Shown here: positions 52,593-61,722 of the stretch, one piece after another
How positions within the stretch are numbered: the stretch's first letter is position 1
Layout: every line of letters starts with the position of its first letter
Origin: Cytobacillus oceanisediminis
Lineage (GTDB): Bacteria > Bacillota > Bacilli > Bacillales > Cytobacillaceae
NCBI RefSeq assembly: GCF_022811925.1
Contig: NZ_CP065511.1
Coordinates: 434,001-498,000, forward strand
Direction: 5' to 3'
Length of the DNA stretch: 64,000 bases
Notes under the pieces: generated by a model
What the model was told of the DNA's origin: nothing
The model's input: the letters and a program-made list of their open reading frames with translations, nothing else
Database searches by the model: none
Position numbers and translations under genes: made by a program

Positions 52593-52703
52593 TGACCGAT
52601 AAATAAAAAAAGTGACCGATATCTAGTCCGTTCTGACCGATATATTTAGAATGTGACCGATAAAATATAAAACTGGCCGATAAACTAAAGTAAGTGACCG
52701 ATA
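52593..52703 (+). repeat. Phased array of six TGACCGATA repeats
   Basis: TGACCGATA or TGGCCGATA recurs at 52593, 52613, 52634, 52654, 52674 and 52695, that is every 20-21 bp, all in one orientation. AT-rich spacers separate the copies. The fifth copy has one change (TGGCC). Two helical turns per step would put every copy on one DNA face. There is no ORF and no terminator inside. Confidence 0.85.
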
Positions 52704-52747
52704 TGACGGCTTAGTACAGCAAAATTCATAAAAACAGCACTTAAACC

Positions 52748-52781
52748 AAAAAAAGATGCCCCAACAGGGACATCTTTTTTT
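52748..52781. terminator. Bidirectional terminator before the DAACS gene
   Basis: AAAAAAAGATG and CATCTTTTTTT pair, with inner CC/GG pairs around CAACA. It ends both the leftward symporter and the rightward stress gene. Confidence 0.85.
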
Positions 52782-52784
52782 CAA

Positions 52785-53975
52785 TTAGCCAGCTTTCACT
52801 GCAGATTGAGGCTGAAGCTTCTTATCTTTGCCGCTTGCCTTATCAGACAGCAACGTCAGAGCACCGTCACCTGTTACATTGCAAGCAGTTCCAAAGCTGT
52901 CCTGGGCAAGGTATAGGGCAATCATAAGCGCAAGCATAGTTTCGTTGAATCCGAGCATGCTTTCAAGCAGACCCAATGCGGCCATGACAGCTCCTCCAGG
53001 AACACCGGGAGCTGCAATCATCGTGATGCCAAGCATTAAAATGAAAGGCAGGATTTCTGCAAATGATGCCGTTTGACCCTGCAGCATCATCACGGCAATA
53101 GCACAGCTCACAATGGTGATCGTGCTACCGGAAAGATGAATCGTTGCCAGTAATGGAACAGAGAAATCCGCGACTTTTTCACGTGCACCAAGCTTTTTAA
53201 CCTGCTTAAGCGTAACAGGAATGGTGGATGCGGATGATTGGGTTCCAAGTGCCGTAAAGTAGGCAGGCATCATATTTTTCATGAGTCTAAGCGGATTGGC
53301 TTTCATAAGGCTGCCGGCCGCTGAATATTGAAGCAGTAAAAATAAAAGATGAAGAGCAATAATCATGACAAATACTTTGGCAAATACAGAAATAATAGCG
53401 CCAACCTGTCCGCCTTGCGTCATATTGGCGAAAATCCCAAAGATATGGACAGGAAGCAATGGAATGATGACTTTTTCAATCAGTTTTTCAATAATATCAC
53501 GGAAATCATTCATAGCATTTTGCAGAGTGTTTCCTTTGATCGCAGCCAAGCCAAGGCCTAGAGTGAATGAAATCAGCAGTGCCGTCATGACCCCCATTAC
53601 AGGAGGCATGTCCACCTGGAAAAAGGGTGCAAGCAAAGCATCCTCAGGATTCTCAAACTCTTTGAAGCTTTGGTTTTTTAATAGAATAGGATATAACACC
53701 GTCGCAGAAAAATAGGCGACTAAACCAGCAGTGATCGTAGAAGCATAGGCAAAACCGGTTGTAATCCCAAGCAGTTTCCCTGCGCCTTTTCCCATACTCC
53801 CGATACCTGGAGCGATGAATCCAATAATAATTAATGGAATCGCAAAACCAAGAAAGTTTCCGAACAATCCATTAAAAGTAGCAAATAGCTGAATAAGCCA
53901 TTCAGGAGAAAAAGAACCTAATAAAATACCTAATGCTATGGCTGCAATAATTCTGGGAAGCAAACCGAACTTCAT
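52785..53975 (-). CDS. Dicarboxylate/amino acid:cation symporter (DAACS)
   Basis: This is a 396-residue secondary transporter of the GltP/SstT class, with eight membrane helices and two re-entrant hairpins. The serine-rich hairpin is ALGTQSSASTIPVTL (about 246-260). The second is MIAAPGVPGGAVMAAL. The substrate and sodium helix is AQDSFGTACNVTGDGALT (about 361-378). Substrate could be serine, threonine, glutamate or a dicarboxylate. The usual Asp/Arg pair for acidic substrates is not obvious, so a neutral amino acid is possible. Confidence 0.88.
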   Translation of the reverse strand: MKFGLLPRIIAAIALGILLGSFSPEWLIQLFATFNGLFGNFLGFAIPLIIIGFIAPGIGSMGKGAGKLLGITTGFAYASTITAGLVAYFSATVLYPILLKNQSFKEFENPEDALLAPFFQVDMPPVMGVMTALLISFTLGLGLAAIKGNTLQNAMNDFRDIIEKLIEKVIIPLLPVHIFGIFANMTQGGQVGAIISVFAKVFVMIIALHLLFLLLQYSAAGSLMKANPLRLMKNMMPAYFTALGTQSSASTIPVTLKQVKKLGAREKVADFSVPLLATIHLSGSTITIVSCAIAVMMLQGQTASFAEILPFILMLGITMIAAPGVPGGAVMAALGLLESMLGFNETMLALMIALYLAQDSFGTACNVTGDGALTLLSDKASGKDKKLQPQSAVKAG

Positions 53976-54183
53976 TTTTATGTCCCCCTAAAAAATACAG
54001 TTGTTTTTGTTAGGAGGATTATATCCTGTTTTACGTTAAAAGTTAATAGATAAAGCTTTTGTTATAATAATAAAATAAGTCTGATTATTTATCGGGGATT
54101 AAGGGTTTTTCTCGTTTATTGCTCTATCGTAGGCGGTTAAACGTTTTCTCAAGATAATAATAAAAGAAAAAGAGTTTAAATTA

Positions 54184-54309
54184 ATGCCAGAAAAGGAAAT
54201 TATTTTACTGGTTTCAGATAAGAAAAGTTTCCTTTTTCAGGGCCCTTTCATACATATAGGAATATGGGCGTATGCGGAGAAAAAAATTCCTGTGGAATTG
54301 AACATGTAA
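54184..54309 (+). CDS. Candidate 41-residue small ORF before ddl
   Basis: ATG to TAA gives 41 residues starting MPEKEIILLVSDKKSFLF and ending KKIPVELNM. Only a weak AAAGAG lies 11 bases upstream. It shows no known motif. The rest of the 53,976-54,446 gap is AT-rich, with a TACAAT element at 54335-54340 that may serve ddl. The ORF may be chance. Confidence 0.25.
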   Translation: MPEKEIILLVSDKKSFLFQGPFIHIGIWAYAEKKIPVELNM

Positions 54310-54446
54310 TCACTCCCTTTCTTAAATATGAAAGTGTTACAATAAAGAGTAGCTTGAAAGAGCATAAAAATCAGTTAAGGTTAAATAACGGAATAAAGCG
54401 GCATGAGAAGCCGGTTAGTCCATGATTGAATATTGGAGGTTCTTTT

Positions 54447-55523
54447 ATGAAAACGAAGGTTGGCCTTTTGTACGGCGGAAAATCTGCAGAGCATAAAGTA
54501 TCCATGCAGACTGCAATGGCTGTGATTAAAGCATTGGATTTAGAGAAATTTGAAATTCATCCTATTTATATATCTGAAGAAGGGCAATGGGTAAAGGGCC
54601 CTCAATTGCATGGTCCTGTTTCCAGTGTAAAGGAGCTGGAATTTTCCCAGGGGGAAGCACTTCCTCCAACAGCATTGGCACCAACCCTATTCCAGGGTGC
54701 TCAGGATAAAGGTCCATTTGATGTAATCTTCCCGCTGCTTCATGGTCCAAACGGGGAAGACGGCACAGTTCAAGGTTTACTTGAGCTCCTAAACCTGCCA
54801 TATGTGGGGAATGGAGTATTGGCTTCATCAGCGGGAATGGATAAGGTCATCATGAAGAATATCTTTGCACAGGCAGGCCTGCCGCAGGTGAAGTATGTCT
54901 GGTTTATCCGCAGCGAATGGGAGAATGAGACGAAGGCAGCCTATGATCAAGTGGAAAAGGAGCTCGGATACCCGTGTTTTGTAAAACCGGCCAACCTGGG
55001 TTCAAGTGTAGGAATCAGCAAGTGCATGAACCGTTCAGAGCTTGAGGGAGCATTCAAAGAAGCTTTCCAATTTGACCGTAAAATTATCATTGAAGAAGGC
55101 GTTACAGCCAGAGAAATTGAAGCTGGCGTATTGGGCAATGATTATCCTGAATGCTCTGTTGCAGGTGAAATCGTGCCGAAAGTTGAATTCTATGACTATA
55201 AAGCGAAGTATGAAGATGGGGACACAGCCTTAATCATTCCTGCTGAAATCTCAGAAATTGAGTACAATGAACTGAGGGACATGGCCATTAAGGCATTTAA
55301 AGCGCTTGACTGCTCAGGTCTTGTCAGAGCTGATTTCTTTTTAACGAGAGAGGGTAAGTTATACATTAATGAAGTCAATACAATGCCAGGATTTACACCT
55401 TTCAGCATGTTCCCGCTTCTATGGAAGCATACGGGAGTGGAATATCCTCAGCTGATTGAAAAGCTTGTCAATCTCGCCATCGAACGCCATGCTGAGAAAC
55501 AAAGCATCAAACACACAATGTAA
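54447..55523 (+). CDS. ddl: D-alanine--D-alanine ligase
   Basis: This is a 358-residue ATP-grasp enzyme that makes D-Ala-D-Ala for the wall precursor. [17 protein letters not shown] is the N-terminal family motif, then [31 protein letters not shown] (about 174-188) and [27 protein letters not shown]. The order of Glu-x-Asn metal residues is intact. The start is the ATG 7 bases after GGAGG. Next gene murF uses its product, separated by a hairpin and a palindrome. Confidence 0.96.
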   Translation: MKTKVGLLYGGKSAEHKVSMQTAMAVIKALDLEKFEIHPIYISEEGQWVKGPQLHGPVSSVKELEFSQGEALPPTALAPTLFQGAQDKGPFDVIFPLLHGPNGEDGTVQGLLELLNLPYVGNGVLASSAGMDKVIMKNIFAQAGLPQVKYVWFIRSEWENETKAAYDQVEKELGYPCFVKPANLGSSVGISKCMNRSELEGAFKEAFQFDRKIIIEEGVTAREIEAGVLGNDYPECSVAGEIVPKVEFYDYKAKYEDGDTALIIPAEISEIEYNELRDMAIKAFKALDCSGLVRADFFLTREGKLYINEVNTMPGFTPFSMFPLLWKHTGVEYPQLIEKLVNLAIERHAEKQSIKHTM

Positions 55524-55539
55524 TAAGACATAATTGTTG

Positions 55540-55573
55540 AAGGAAACACGGCATCTTTGTCGTGTTCCTTTTG
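55540..55573 (+). terminator. Terminator-like hairpin between ddl and murF
   Basis: AAGGAAACACG and CGTGTTCCTT pair around GCATCTTTGT, followed by TTG. The T tract is short, so it may only partly end transcription. Confidence 0.55.
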
Positions 55574-55586
55574 TTCATACATAACT

Positions 55587-55608
55587 GGCATTATGAGCTC
55601 ATAATGCC
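55587..55608. promoter_or_regulatory. Perfect 22-bp palindrome just before murF
   Basis: The half GGCATTATGAG is followed by its exact reverse complement CTCATAATGCC. It ends 6 bases before the AGGAGG of murF. It could be an operator, or as RNA a 9-bp hairpin that touches the ribosome site. Confidence 0.6.
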
Positions 55609-55625
55609 GAAATAGGAGGCGCCAT

Positions 55626-56999
55626 ATGATAAAGAAAACACTTCAGGAAATTGAACAAATGATACAGATTGAGAATGATGTTTCATCTTTTCACAATACA
55701 TCCATACAGGGCGTTAGCATTGACTCCAGAAAAATCAATCACGGCAATTTGTTCGTTCCATTCAAAGGTGAAAATTCGGACGGCCATCGATTTGTAGAAG
55801 ATGCCATCGAAAAAGGGGCAGCCGCGGCTTTTTGGCAGAAAGATGTTCCCAATCCCCCTCTTCATCTTCCAATCCTGATCGTCGAAGATACACTGACGGC
55901 TCTTCAGGAATTGGCGAGAAGCTATCGTGATGAATTAAAGGTAAAAGTCGCAGGCATTACAGGAAGCAACGGCAAAACAACAACCAAGGATATGACCGCA
56001 AACCTTCTTTCCCTGCAATATAAAGTTCAAAAAACGGAAGGTAACTATAACAACCATATCGGTTTGCCCTTAACCATTCTGGCTCTTGAGGAAGATACGG
56101 AAATCGCGGTGCTGGAAATGGGGATGAGCGGCAGGGGAGAAATCGATTTTCTTACGAAGCTTGCCCGTCCGGACGCTGTGATTATTACGAATATAGGTGA
56201 ATCCCACCTGCAGGATTTAGGTTCCAGAGAAGGGATTGCAGAAGCTAAGCTTGAGATCGTAAATGGGCTTAAGGAAAAGGGCCTGGTTATTTATTACGGC
56301 GACGAGCCACTCCTGGATAAAAAGCTGAAATCCTACATTGGTTCGGCAGCTTTAAGAACCTTTGGAAGAACCGGGAAAAATGATGTGTACCCGATGGATA
56401 TCAAGCAGAATGACAGCGGCAGCACGTTTGGAATCAATGTGTCCAGCGAGAAGTTTTATCTGCCTGTGTTAGGTACCCATAATGTTCTCAATGCCCTGGC
56501 AGCCATGATTGCAGCATCCCATTTCGGTGTTCCGTACGAAAAGATGAACGAAGGCTTCGCAAGCTTAAAGCTGACGAACATGAGGATGGAACTTCTCGAG
56601 GGTCAAAGTGGAGAAAAAATCATCAATGATGCTTATAATGCGAGTCCAACATCTATGAATGCGGCGATTGAACTGATCGCAAACCTGCCAGGATATAAAA
56701 AGAAAATTCTTGTTCTCGGCGATATGCTGGAGCTTGGTCCGCAGGAGGAAGATTTCCATTACTCCATAGGAAAATCTGTGGATCCTGAAAAGGTTGATTA
56801 TGTCTTTACATTCGGCAAGCTTGGCGAGTTTATCGCCAAGGGAGCGAAGGAGGTCCTGCCTCATGAACGGGTAGCCGCCTTTACTGACAAACAGCCGCTG
56901 ATCGAAGAGCTGAAGAAACATGTGAATCAGGAAACGATTGTACTGGTTAAGGCATCCCGGGGAATGAAGCTGGAAGAGGTTGTCTCAGCTCTTCAATAA
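55626..56999 (+). CDS. murF: UDP-MurNAc-tripeptide--D-Ala-D-Ala ligase MurF
   Basis: This is a 457-residue Mur ligase that adds D-Ala-D-Ala to the wall precursor. The N-terminal UDP domain includes GVSIDSRKINHGNLFVPFKGENSDGH. The ATP loop is AGITGSNGKTTTKDM (about 112-126). EGNYNNHIGLPLTIL and ILEMGMSGRGEID are central-domain marks. The C-terminal domain has INDAYNASPTSM. AGGAGG lies 7 bases before the ATG. It follows ddl as in B. subtilis and is followed by a terminator that contains a parS site. Confidence 0.96.
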   Translation: MIKKTLQEIEQMIQIENDVSSFHNTSIQGVSIDSRKINHGNLFVPFKGENSDGHRFVEDAIEKGAAAAFWQKDVPNPPLHLPILIVEDTLTALQELARSYRDELKVKVAGITGSNGKTTTKDMTANLLSLQYKVQKTEGNYNNHIGLPLTILALEEDTEIAVLEMGMSGRGEIDFLTKLARPDAVIITNIGESHLQDLGSREGIAEAKLEIVNGLKEKGLVIYYGDEPLLDKKLKSYIGSAALRTFGRTGKNDVYPMDIKQNDSGSTFGINVSSEKFYLPVLGTHNVLNALAAMIAASHFGVPYEKMNEGFASLKLTNMRMELLEGQSGEKIINDAYNASPTSMNAAIELIANLPGYKKKILVLGDMLELGPQEEDFHYSIGKSVDPEKVDYVFTFGKLGEFIAKGAKEVLPHERVAAFTDKQPLIEELKKHVNQETIVLVKASRGMKLEEVVSALQ

Positions 57000-57152
57000 T
57001 TGCTAGGAAAAGAATAACAATGTGTTTTAACAGAAATACTATTGCGGCTGAAACAGCATGAAGATACCCTGAGCTCTTCTTCACTCATTAACTCATATAG
57101 AGAATGAATTTCACCCAGGAATTAAGTGTATATATCTGTTATTATAGGAAAT

Positions 57153-57192
57153 AAACCCCTGTTCCACGTGAAACAGGGGTTTAAATTATTTT
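57153..57192 (+). terminator. Terminator of murF
   Basis: AAACCCCTGTT and AACAGGGGTTT pair (11 bp), the middle also being self-complementary CACGTG, followed by an AT-rich run with TTTTTA. Confidence 0.75.
57160..57175. promoter_or_regulatory. parS centromere site for ParB (Spo0J)
   Basis: TGTTCCACGTGAAACA is an exact 16/16 match to the Bacillus parS consensus TGTTNCACGTGAAACA. It forms the apex of the murF terminator. ParB/Spo0J would load here and help origin segregation. Chance occurrence of a 16-mer is unlikely. Confidence 0.85.
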
Positions 57193-57306
57193 TATATAGT
57201 TCCTTCGTTATGATTTTTATCTTCCAACAGGTTTGATTAGTATGGCAAAAAGGAAAAAGTGTAAAATAGAATTGACTAAATTATAAAAAATGGCGGTGAC
57301 TCGAGT

Positions 57307-58002
57307 ATGATTGGCTGCATGTGCATACATGGTTTTACAGGAGCTCCATTTGAAGTAGAACCTTTGGCAGAGTATTTGAAAGAACATACAGACTGGGAGA
57401 TTTCCGTGCCGACATTGCCGGGTCATGGCGATGAACTGAAGCTGAAAGGAATTGCCTATAACAAATGGATTGAGCATGCAGAGGAAGAGCTGAAAAGGCT
57501 GATAAGCCGCTGTGAGAAAGTGTATGTAGTCGGCTTTTCGATGGGCGGCCTGATCGCCAGCTACTTAACAGTGCATTACCCGGTGGATAAGCTGGTTCTG
57601 CTTAGTGCTGCTGCTTATTATGTAAATCCAAAACAGCTTTTCTTCGATATTAAAGAGATGGCAAGGGATGCCTTCAAGGGAAACCTGGCCGACAATGAGA
57701 TGTTCGTCAGATATAAGCGGAAAATAAGTGCGACACCGATTACGGCAACTCTTCAATTCCGCAGGCTTGTGGCCTCTATTAAACCTATCTTAAATCAGAT
57801 CACTGTTCCGACATTGATTGCGCAAGGTGAAAGTGATGGAGTTGTGCCTCCGAGAAGTGCCAGATATTTATACAATAATATAAGTTCATCGGCCAAAAAA
57901 TTAATTTTTATAAAGGACTCTAAACATCTTATCTGTCATTGCGGGGAAGGGGAACGCCTCTTTCAGGAGATCCTTGGTTTTCTTCAAAAAAAGCCGGAAT
58001 GA
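57307..58002 (+). CDS. Alpha/beta hydrolase, carboxylesterase-like
   Basis: This 231-residue hydrolase resembles Est30/lysophospholipase types. The oxyanion region is CIHGFTGAPFEVEPLAEYL, the nucleophile elbow GFSMGG (Ser near 79), the acid in GESDGVVPP and the His in SKHLICH. There is no signal peptide. The substrate is likely a short-chain ester, but this is inferred from the family. The exact start follows a GGCGGTGACTCG stretch with a weak GGTG site. Confidence 0.85.
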   Translation: MIGCMCIHGFTGAPFEVEPLAEYLKEHTDWEISVPTLPGHGDELKLKGIAYNKWIEHAEEELKRLISRCEKVYVVGFSMGGLIASYLTVHYPVDKLVLLSAAAYYVNPKQLFFDIKEMARDAFKGNLADNEMFVRYKRKISATPITATLQFRRLVASIKPILNQITVPTLIAQGESDGVVPPRSARYLYNNISSSAKKLIFIKDSKHLICHCGEGERLFQEILGFLQKKPE

Positions 58003-58095
58003 TAAGGTTTTCAGCCAGCCTTCAAGTTTGCAATGCTTACTTGAAAATGGTAATATAAACACCAAAGTGCCAACAGGAACTTCTTTTGAGAACCC

Positions 58096-58126
58096 GGACA
58101 TACTCCAGCAGGAGAATGTCTTTTTT
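58096..58126 (+). terminator. Terminator after the esterase gene
   Basis: GGACATACTCC and GGAGAATGTC pair around AGCA, followed by TTTTTTC. Confidence 0.8.
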
Positions 58127-58180
58127 CATTAAATACAGAGGTATTGCCGAGAACGTCATACTTCAGTATGGCCGTAAATA

Positions 58181-58213
58181 AATGAGTGCTTCTCTACGGA
58201 AGAACTCATTTTT
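58181..58213 (+). terminator. Second terminator in the region before cshA
   Basis: AATGAGTGCTTC and GAAGAACTCATT pair around TCTACG, followed by TTT. It lies 85 bases after the first. The 58,003-58,506 gap also has smaller hairpins (CATACT/AGTATG, ACCGG/CCGGT, CCTGCA/TGCAGG) and a TATAAT at 58402-58407. It looks like a structured leader. Confidence 0.65.
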
Positions 58214-58506
58214 AGAGACCTGATTGTCCGTGAACAATTTGGATAGAATTTACCTCATCCTTTCCTCAAGCGGGTTTCATAGTGAGTGGGACTCTTCTTA
58301 ACGAAACATAACCGCACTTTTTATAAAAATAAGAAGTTACAGCATCTAGAGACCGGGTACTGCCGGTTAAAAGGCTCCTTACGGGGTGCCCTAACTTTTC
58401 TTATAATCGTCCGGAAGAGTGACTCATAGGCCAATTTTCAGGAGAATTCCTGCCTGCAGGTTTGCAGGGACAAAATTTTTCTATGATTAGAAGGAGAATG
58501 AATACA

Positions 58507-59982
58507 TTGACAAAGTTTCAAGACTTGGGCATCAGCCCGGCGACAATGAAATCACTAAAGCGAATGGGATTTGAAGAAGCGACGCCTATTCAGACCCAGA
58601 CCATTCCGTTGAGTTTAGAGAATAAAGACCTGATCGGGCAGGCGCAGACAGGAACAGGAAAAACTGCTGCATTCGGAATCCCGATGATTGATAAAATCGA
58701 CAACACAAAGGATTTCATTCAGGGAATTGTGATTGCTCCAACTCGCGAGCTGGCAATTCAAGTATCGGAAGAACTGTATAAAATCGGCTACGGCAAAAGA
58801 ACGAAAGTCCTATCCATTTATGGCGGCCAGGATATTAATCGCCAAATCCGCGCTTTGAAGAACAAGCCGCATATCATCGTTGGAACGCCAGGACGTATTT
58901 TGGACCACATAAACCGCAAAACATTGCGTCTTGACCATGTCCATACTGCTATCCTTGACGAAGCGGATGAAATGCTTAACATGGGATTCATTGACGATAT
59001 TGAAGCGATCCTTGCACAAATTCCTGAAGAACGCCAGACGCTGCTTTTCTCTGCTACAATGCCTGCGCCAATCCGCAGAATGGCAGAACGCTTCATGAAG
59101 GACCCTCAAATTGTCCGTGTAAAAGCAAAGGAAATGACTGTTTCATCTATTGAACAATACTATATTGAAGTGCATGAAAAGAATAAATTTGATGTGCTGA
59201 CAAGACTTCTGGATATTCAATCACCTGAATTGGCGATTGTATTCGGACGTACAAAGCGCCGTGTCGATGAACTGGCTGAAGCCTTGAATCTTCGTGGATA
59301 CATGGCTGAAGGAATCCACGGTGACTTAAGCCAGGCTAAGAGGATTTCTGTTCTTCGAAAGTTCAAAGAGGGAAGCATTGATGTCCTCGTTGCAACAGAT
59401 GTTGCTGCGCGCGGATTGGATATTTCAGGCGTCACACATGTATACAATTTTGATATTCCGCAGGATCCTGAAAGCTATGTTCACCGCATCGGCCGTACCG
59501 GACGTGCTGGAAAAACGGGCGTTGCGATGACATTCATCAATCCGCGCGAAAAATCGTATCTGCATGTCGTAGAACGTACAACCAAGAGAAAAATGGAACG
59601 CATGGATGCTCCAACACTGGATGAGGCGCTTGAAGGCCAGCAAAAAGCAGTCATGGAAAAAATCATGCAAACCATTGAGGAAAACAATCTTGAGAGCTAT
59701 AAAGAAGCGGCAGATGAGCTTCTGGCACAAAAGGATGCTTCAACAGTGGTTCAGGCCGTGCTGAAGATGCTGACAAAAGAACCGGATACAACTCCTGTTA
59801 AATTAACAGAGGAAAAGCCGCTTCCATCTAAGCGTGACAGAAAGCCGAATGACCGCAGCCGCGGAGGCTATAACGGAAAAGGCAGACAAGGAGGCCAGAA
59901 AGGATCATATAAATCCCGTCAAGGCCACACAGGAAAACGTCAAAGCCACAATAACCGTTCGAATAGCAGCAGCTATCGTTAA
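58507..59982 (+). CDS. cshA: DEAD-box RNA helicase CshA
   Basis: This roughly 491-residue helicase takes part in mRNA decay, ribosome assembly and cold growth. All motifs are present: Q ([11 protein letters not shown]), I (AQTGTGKT), Ia (PTRELA), Ib (TPGR), II (DEAD), III (SAT), V ([10 protein letters not shown]), VI ([10 protein letters not shown]). The C-terminal tail (about 445-491) is basic and Gly/Ser/Arg-rich for RNA binding. AAGGAG sits 10 bases before TTG 58507 but 1 base before ATG 58498, so I prefer the TTG. The leader is long and structured. Confidence 0.93.
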   Translation: MTKFQDLGISPATMKSLKRMGFEEATPIQTQTIPLSLENKDLIGQAQTGTGKTAAFGIPMIDKIDNTKDFIQGIVIAPTRELAIQVSEELYKIGYGKRTKVLSIYGGQDINRQIRALKNKPHIIVGTPGRILDHINRKTLRLDHVHTAILDEADEMLNMGFIDDIEAILAQIPEERQTLLFSATMPAPIRRMAERFMKDPQIVRVKAKEMTVSSIEQYYIEVHEKNKFDVLTRLLDIQSPELAIVFGRTKRRVDELAEALNLRGYMAEGIHGDLSQAKRISVLRKFKEGSIDVLVATDVAARGLDISGVTHVYNFDIPQDPESYVHRIGRTGRAGKTGVAMTFINPREKSYLHVVERTTKRKMERMDAPTLDEALEGQQKAVMEKIMQTIEENNLESYKEAADELLAQKDASTVVQAVLKMLTKEPDTTPVKLTEEKPLPSKRDRKPNDRSRGGYNGKGRQGGQKGSYKSRQGHTGKRQSHNNRSNSSSYR

Positions 59983-59990
59983 TAAATTTG

Positions 59991-60017
59991 GAGAGCAGAG
60001 ATTCTGCTCTCTTTTTA
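59991..60017 (+). terminator. Terminator of cshA
   Basis: GAGAGCAGA and TCTGCTCTC form a perfect stem around GAT, then TTTTTA. Confidence 0.9.
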
Positions 60018-60106
60018 TTTTGGCCTCAATATTAAGAGCCATCCATGTGCAATTTCTCACCGGCAGCCGTACATACTAAGGGAAATGCTGTACGGGAGGA
60101 ATCGAC

Positions 60107-61069
60107 ATGACGATTGTACGCCTTGGGTATGTCGCGATGAGTATGAATCTGAAAAACGCGTCACCATCGCAAACGATGACGTTCAAGCAATTCTCGGCCA
60201 TTAAAGACCGCGAGGCGGCTATAGCAAGACTGGAGCGGATTGCCGTATCAAATCTTGAAAACTGCCTGAGGCTGCTAAAGCACAATGCAGCCCATGATAT
60301 CCATTTTTTCCGCTTTAGTTCCCGGCTGATTCCTCTTGCCAATCATGAGGAACTCTCTGATTGGAAGTATATGCGCCATCTTAAAGAAGCTCTATCCAAA
60401 ATCGGGGACTTTCTGGATGAACATCCCATGCGGGTGGATTTTCATCCGGACCATTTTGTGCTCCTTAATACGCCGAAAGTTGATACATTGAATATGTCCA
60501 TTAAAACACTGGCAATGCATGAAGCCCTGCTGAAAGGCATGAGGCTGAATCCGGCTCACCGCTGTGTTCTGCATGTGGGCGGAGGATATGATGATAAAGA
60601 AAAGGCTCTCGAACAATTTATCCATAATTGGGGCTTTACACCTTCAGGAATCCAGCAAATGATTATCCTCGAGAATGACGATACCACCTTTACCCTTGAT
60701 GATACGCTCTATCTTTGTGAAAAGCTTGGGATTCCGCTTGTATTTGATTACCACCATCACCTTGCCAATTTTGAGAATGATAACTGGACGGGGCAATGGG
60801 AAAGGGTCGCAGCGACATGGGACCATTCAGAACTGCCTGTGAAAATGCATATCTCCAGTCCGAAATCAGACAAAGATTTTAGAGCTCATGCCGATTATAT
60901 TAATTCTGAAATGTTCATGGAATTTCTGCAGAACATTAAGGGATCAGTGCCTGAGATTCATTGCATGATCGAAGCGAAAATGAAGGACAGCGCATTATTT
61001 AAGCTGGCTGAAGATTTAAGAATGAACCCTGATCTGACCTTTATTGATTCATCCAGCTTTGAAATATAA
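60107..61069 (+). CDS. uvsE: UV DNA damage endonuclease UvsE
   Basis: This 320-residue TIM-barrel endonuclease cuts DNA 5' to UV photoproducts. It starts MTIVRLGYVAMSMNLKNASPSQTMTF, the family mark. HFFRFSSRLIPLANH, VDFHPDHFVLLNT, HVGGGYDDKEKAL, LENDDTTF, DYHHH and KMHISSPK hold the His, Glu and Asp metal ligands. The C-terminus ends FIDSSSFEI. GGGAGG precedes the ATG. It is a single gene inserted between cshA and ydbS compared with the B. subtilis order. Confidence 0.93.
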   Translation: MTIVRLGYVAMSMNLKNASPSQTMTFKQFSAIKDREAAIARLERIAVSNLENCLRLLKHNAAHDIHFFRFSSRLIPLANHEELSDWKYMRHLKEALSKIGDFLDEHPMRVDFHPDHFVLLNTPKVDTLNMSIKTLAMHEALLKGMRLNPAHRCVLHVGGGYDDKEKALEQFIHNWGFTPSGIQQMIILENDDTTFTLDDTLYLCEKLGIPLVFDYHHHLANFENDNWTGQWERVAATWDHSELPVKMHISSPKSDKDFRAHADYINSEMFMEFLQNIKGSVPEIHCMIEAKMKDSALFKLAEDLRMNPDLTFIDSSSFEI

Positions 61070-61242
61070 GTAGTACCCCACTTTTTTCATAAAAGGGAGA
61101 CACTTCTTTTTTCTGTCATGTATACTTATAGAAGTGAAAGAGCTGATTCAAAACGACATGTACGGATGAGGTTTTGAGCGATGAACTGACTCTGGGTGTT
61201 TTTGAATGACTATTAATTTTATGGAATTGCGGGGGGTACTGC

Positions 61243-61722
61243 ATGATTACAGAGCCGCATAAAAGGATACCGGCAAGGGGGCTGCTTGCATGGAGAATTT
61301 CCGGCACAATCCACTCTGTTTTTCCTTTTGTGTTATCAGGGGGCGCAATTGCTGCTGCTTTCCTGTTTAATTGGCCTATTTGGGTTATTGGAGCTTCCTT
61401 AATGTTTTATTCCGCTTATGCTTACCTAGTCATTATGACTTTCCCCTCTTTAAGGTGGAAAAGATGGAGGTATGAGGTCCGGGAAAATGAAATAGAGCTT
61501 AAACATGGGATAATTGTGATTAAAAGGACCCTTGTTCCCATGATTCGGGTGCAGCATGTGGATACCAAGCAAGGGCCGATATTGCGTAAATATCGTCTTG
61601 CTACTGTCACCATCTCGACAGCTGCAACTGTTCATGAGATACCGGCATTGGATGTGGACGAAGCGGAGGAATTGCGCTTTTTCATTTCCTTGCTGGCAAG
61701 GGCTGCAGATGATGATGTCTAA
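61243..61722 (+). CDS. ydbS: PH-domain membrane protein YdbS
   Basis: This 159-residue protein has two close membrane helices (about 21-70) and one bacterial PH_2 domain: WRYEVRENEIELKHGIIVIKRTLVPMIRVQHVDTKQGPILRKYRLATVTISTAA. It matches B. subtilis YdbS in place and form. YdbS-YdbT pairs are linked to resistance to certain bacteriocins, for example amylocyclicin in B. subtilis; I recall this without checking. GGGGGG precedes the ATG. It overlaps ydbT. Confidence 0.88.
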   Translation: MITEPHKRIPARGLLAWRISGTIHSVFPFVLSGGAIAAAFLFNWPIWVIGASLMFYSAYAYLVIMTFPSLRWKRWRYEVRENEIELKHGIIVIKRTLVPMIRVQHVDTKQGPILRKYRLATVTISTAATVHEIPALDVDEAEELRFFISLLARAADDDV

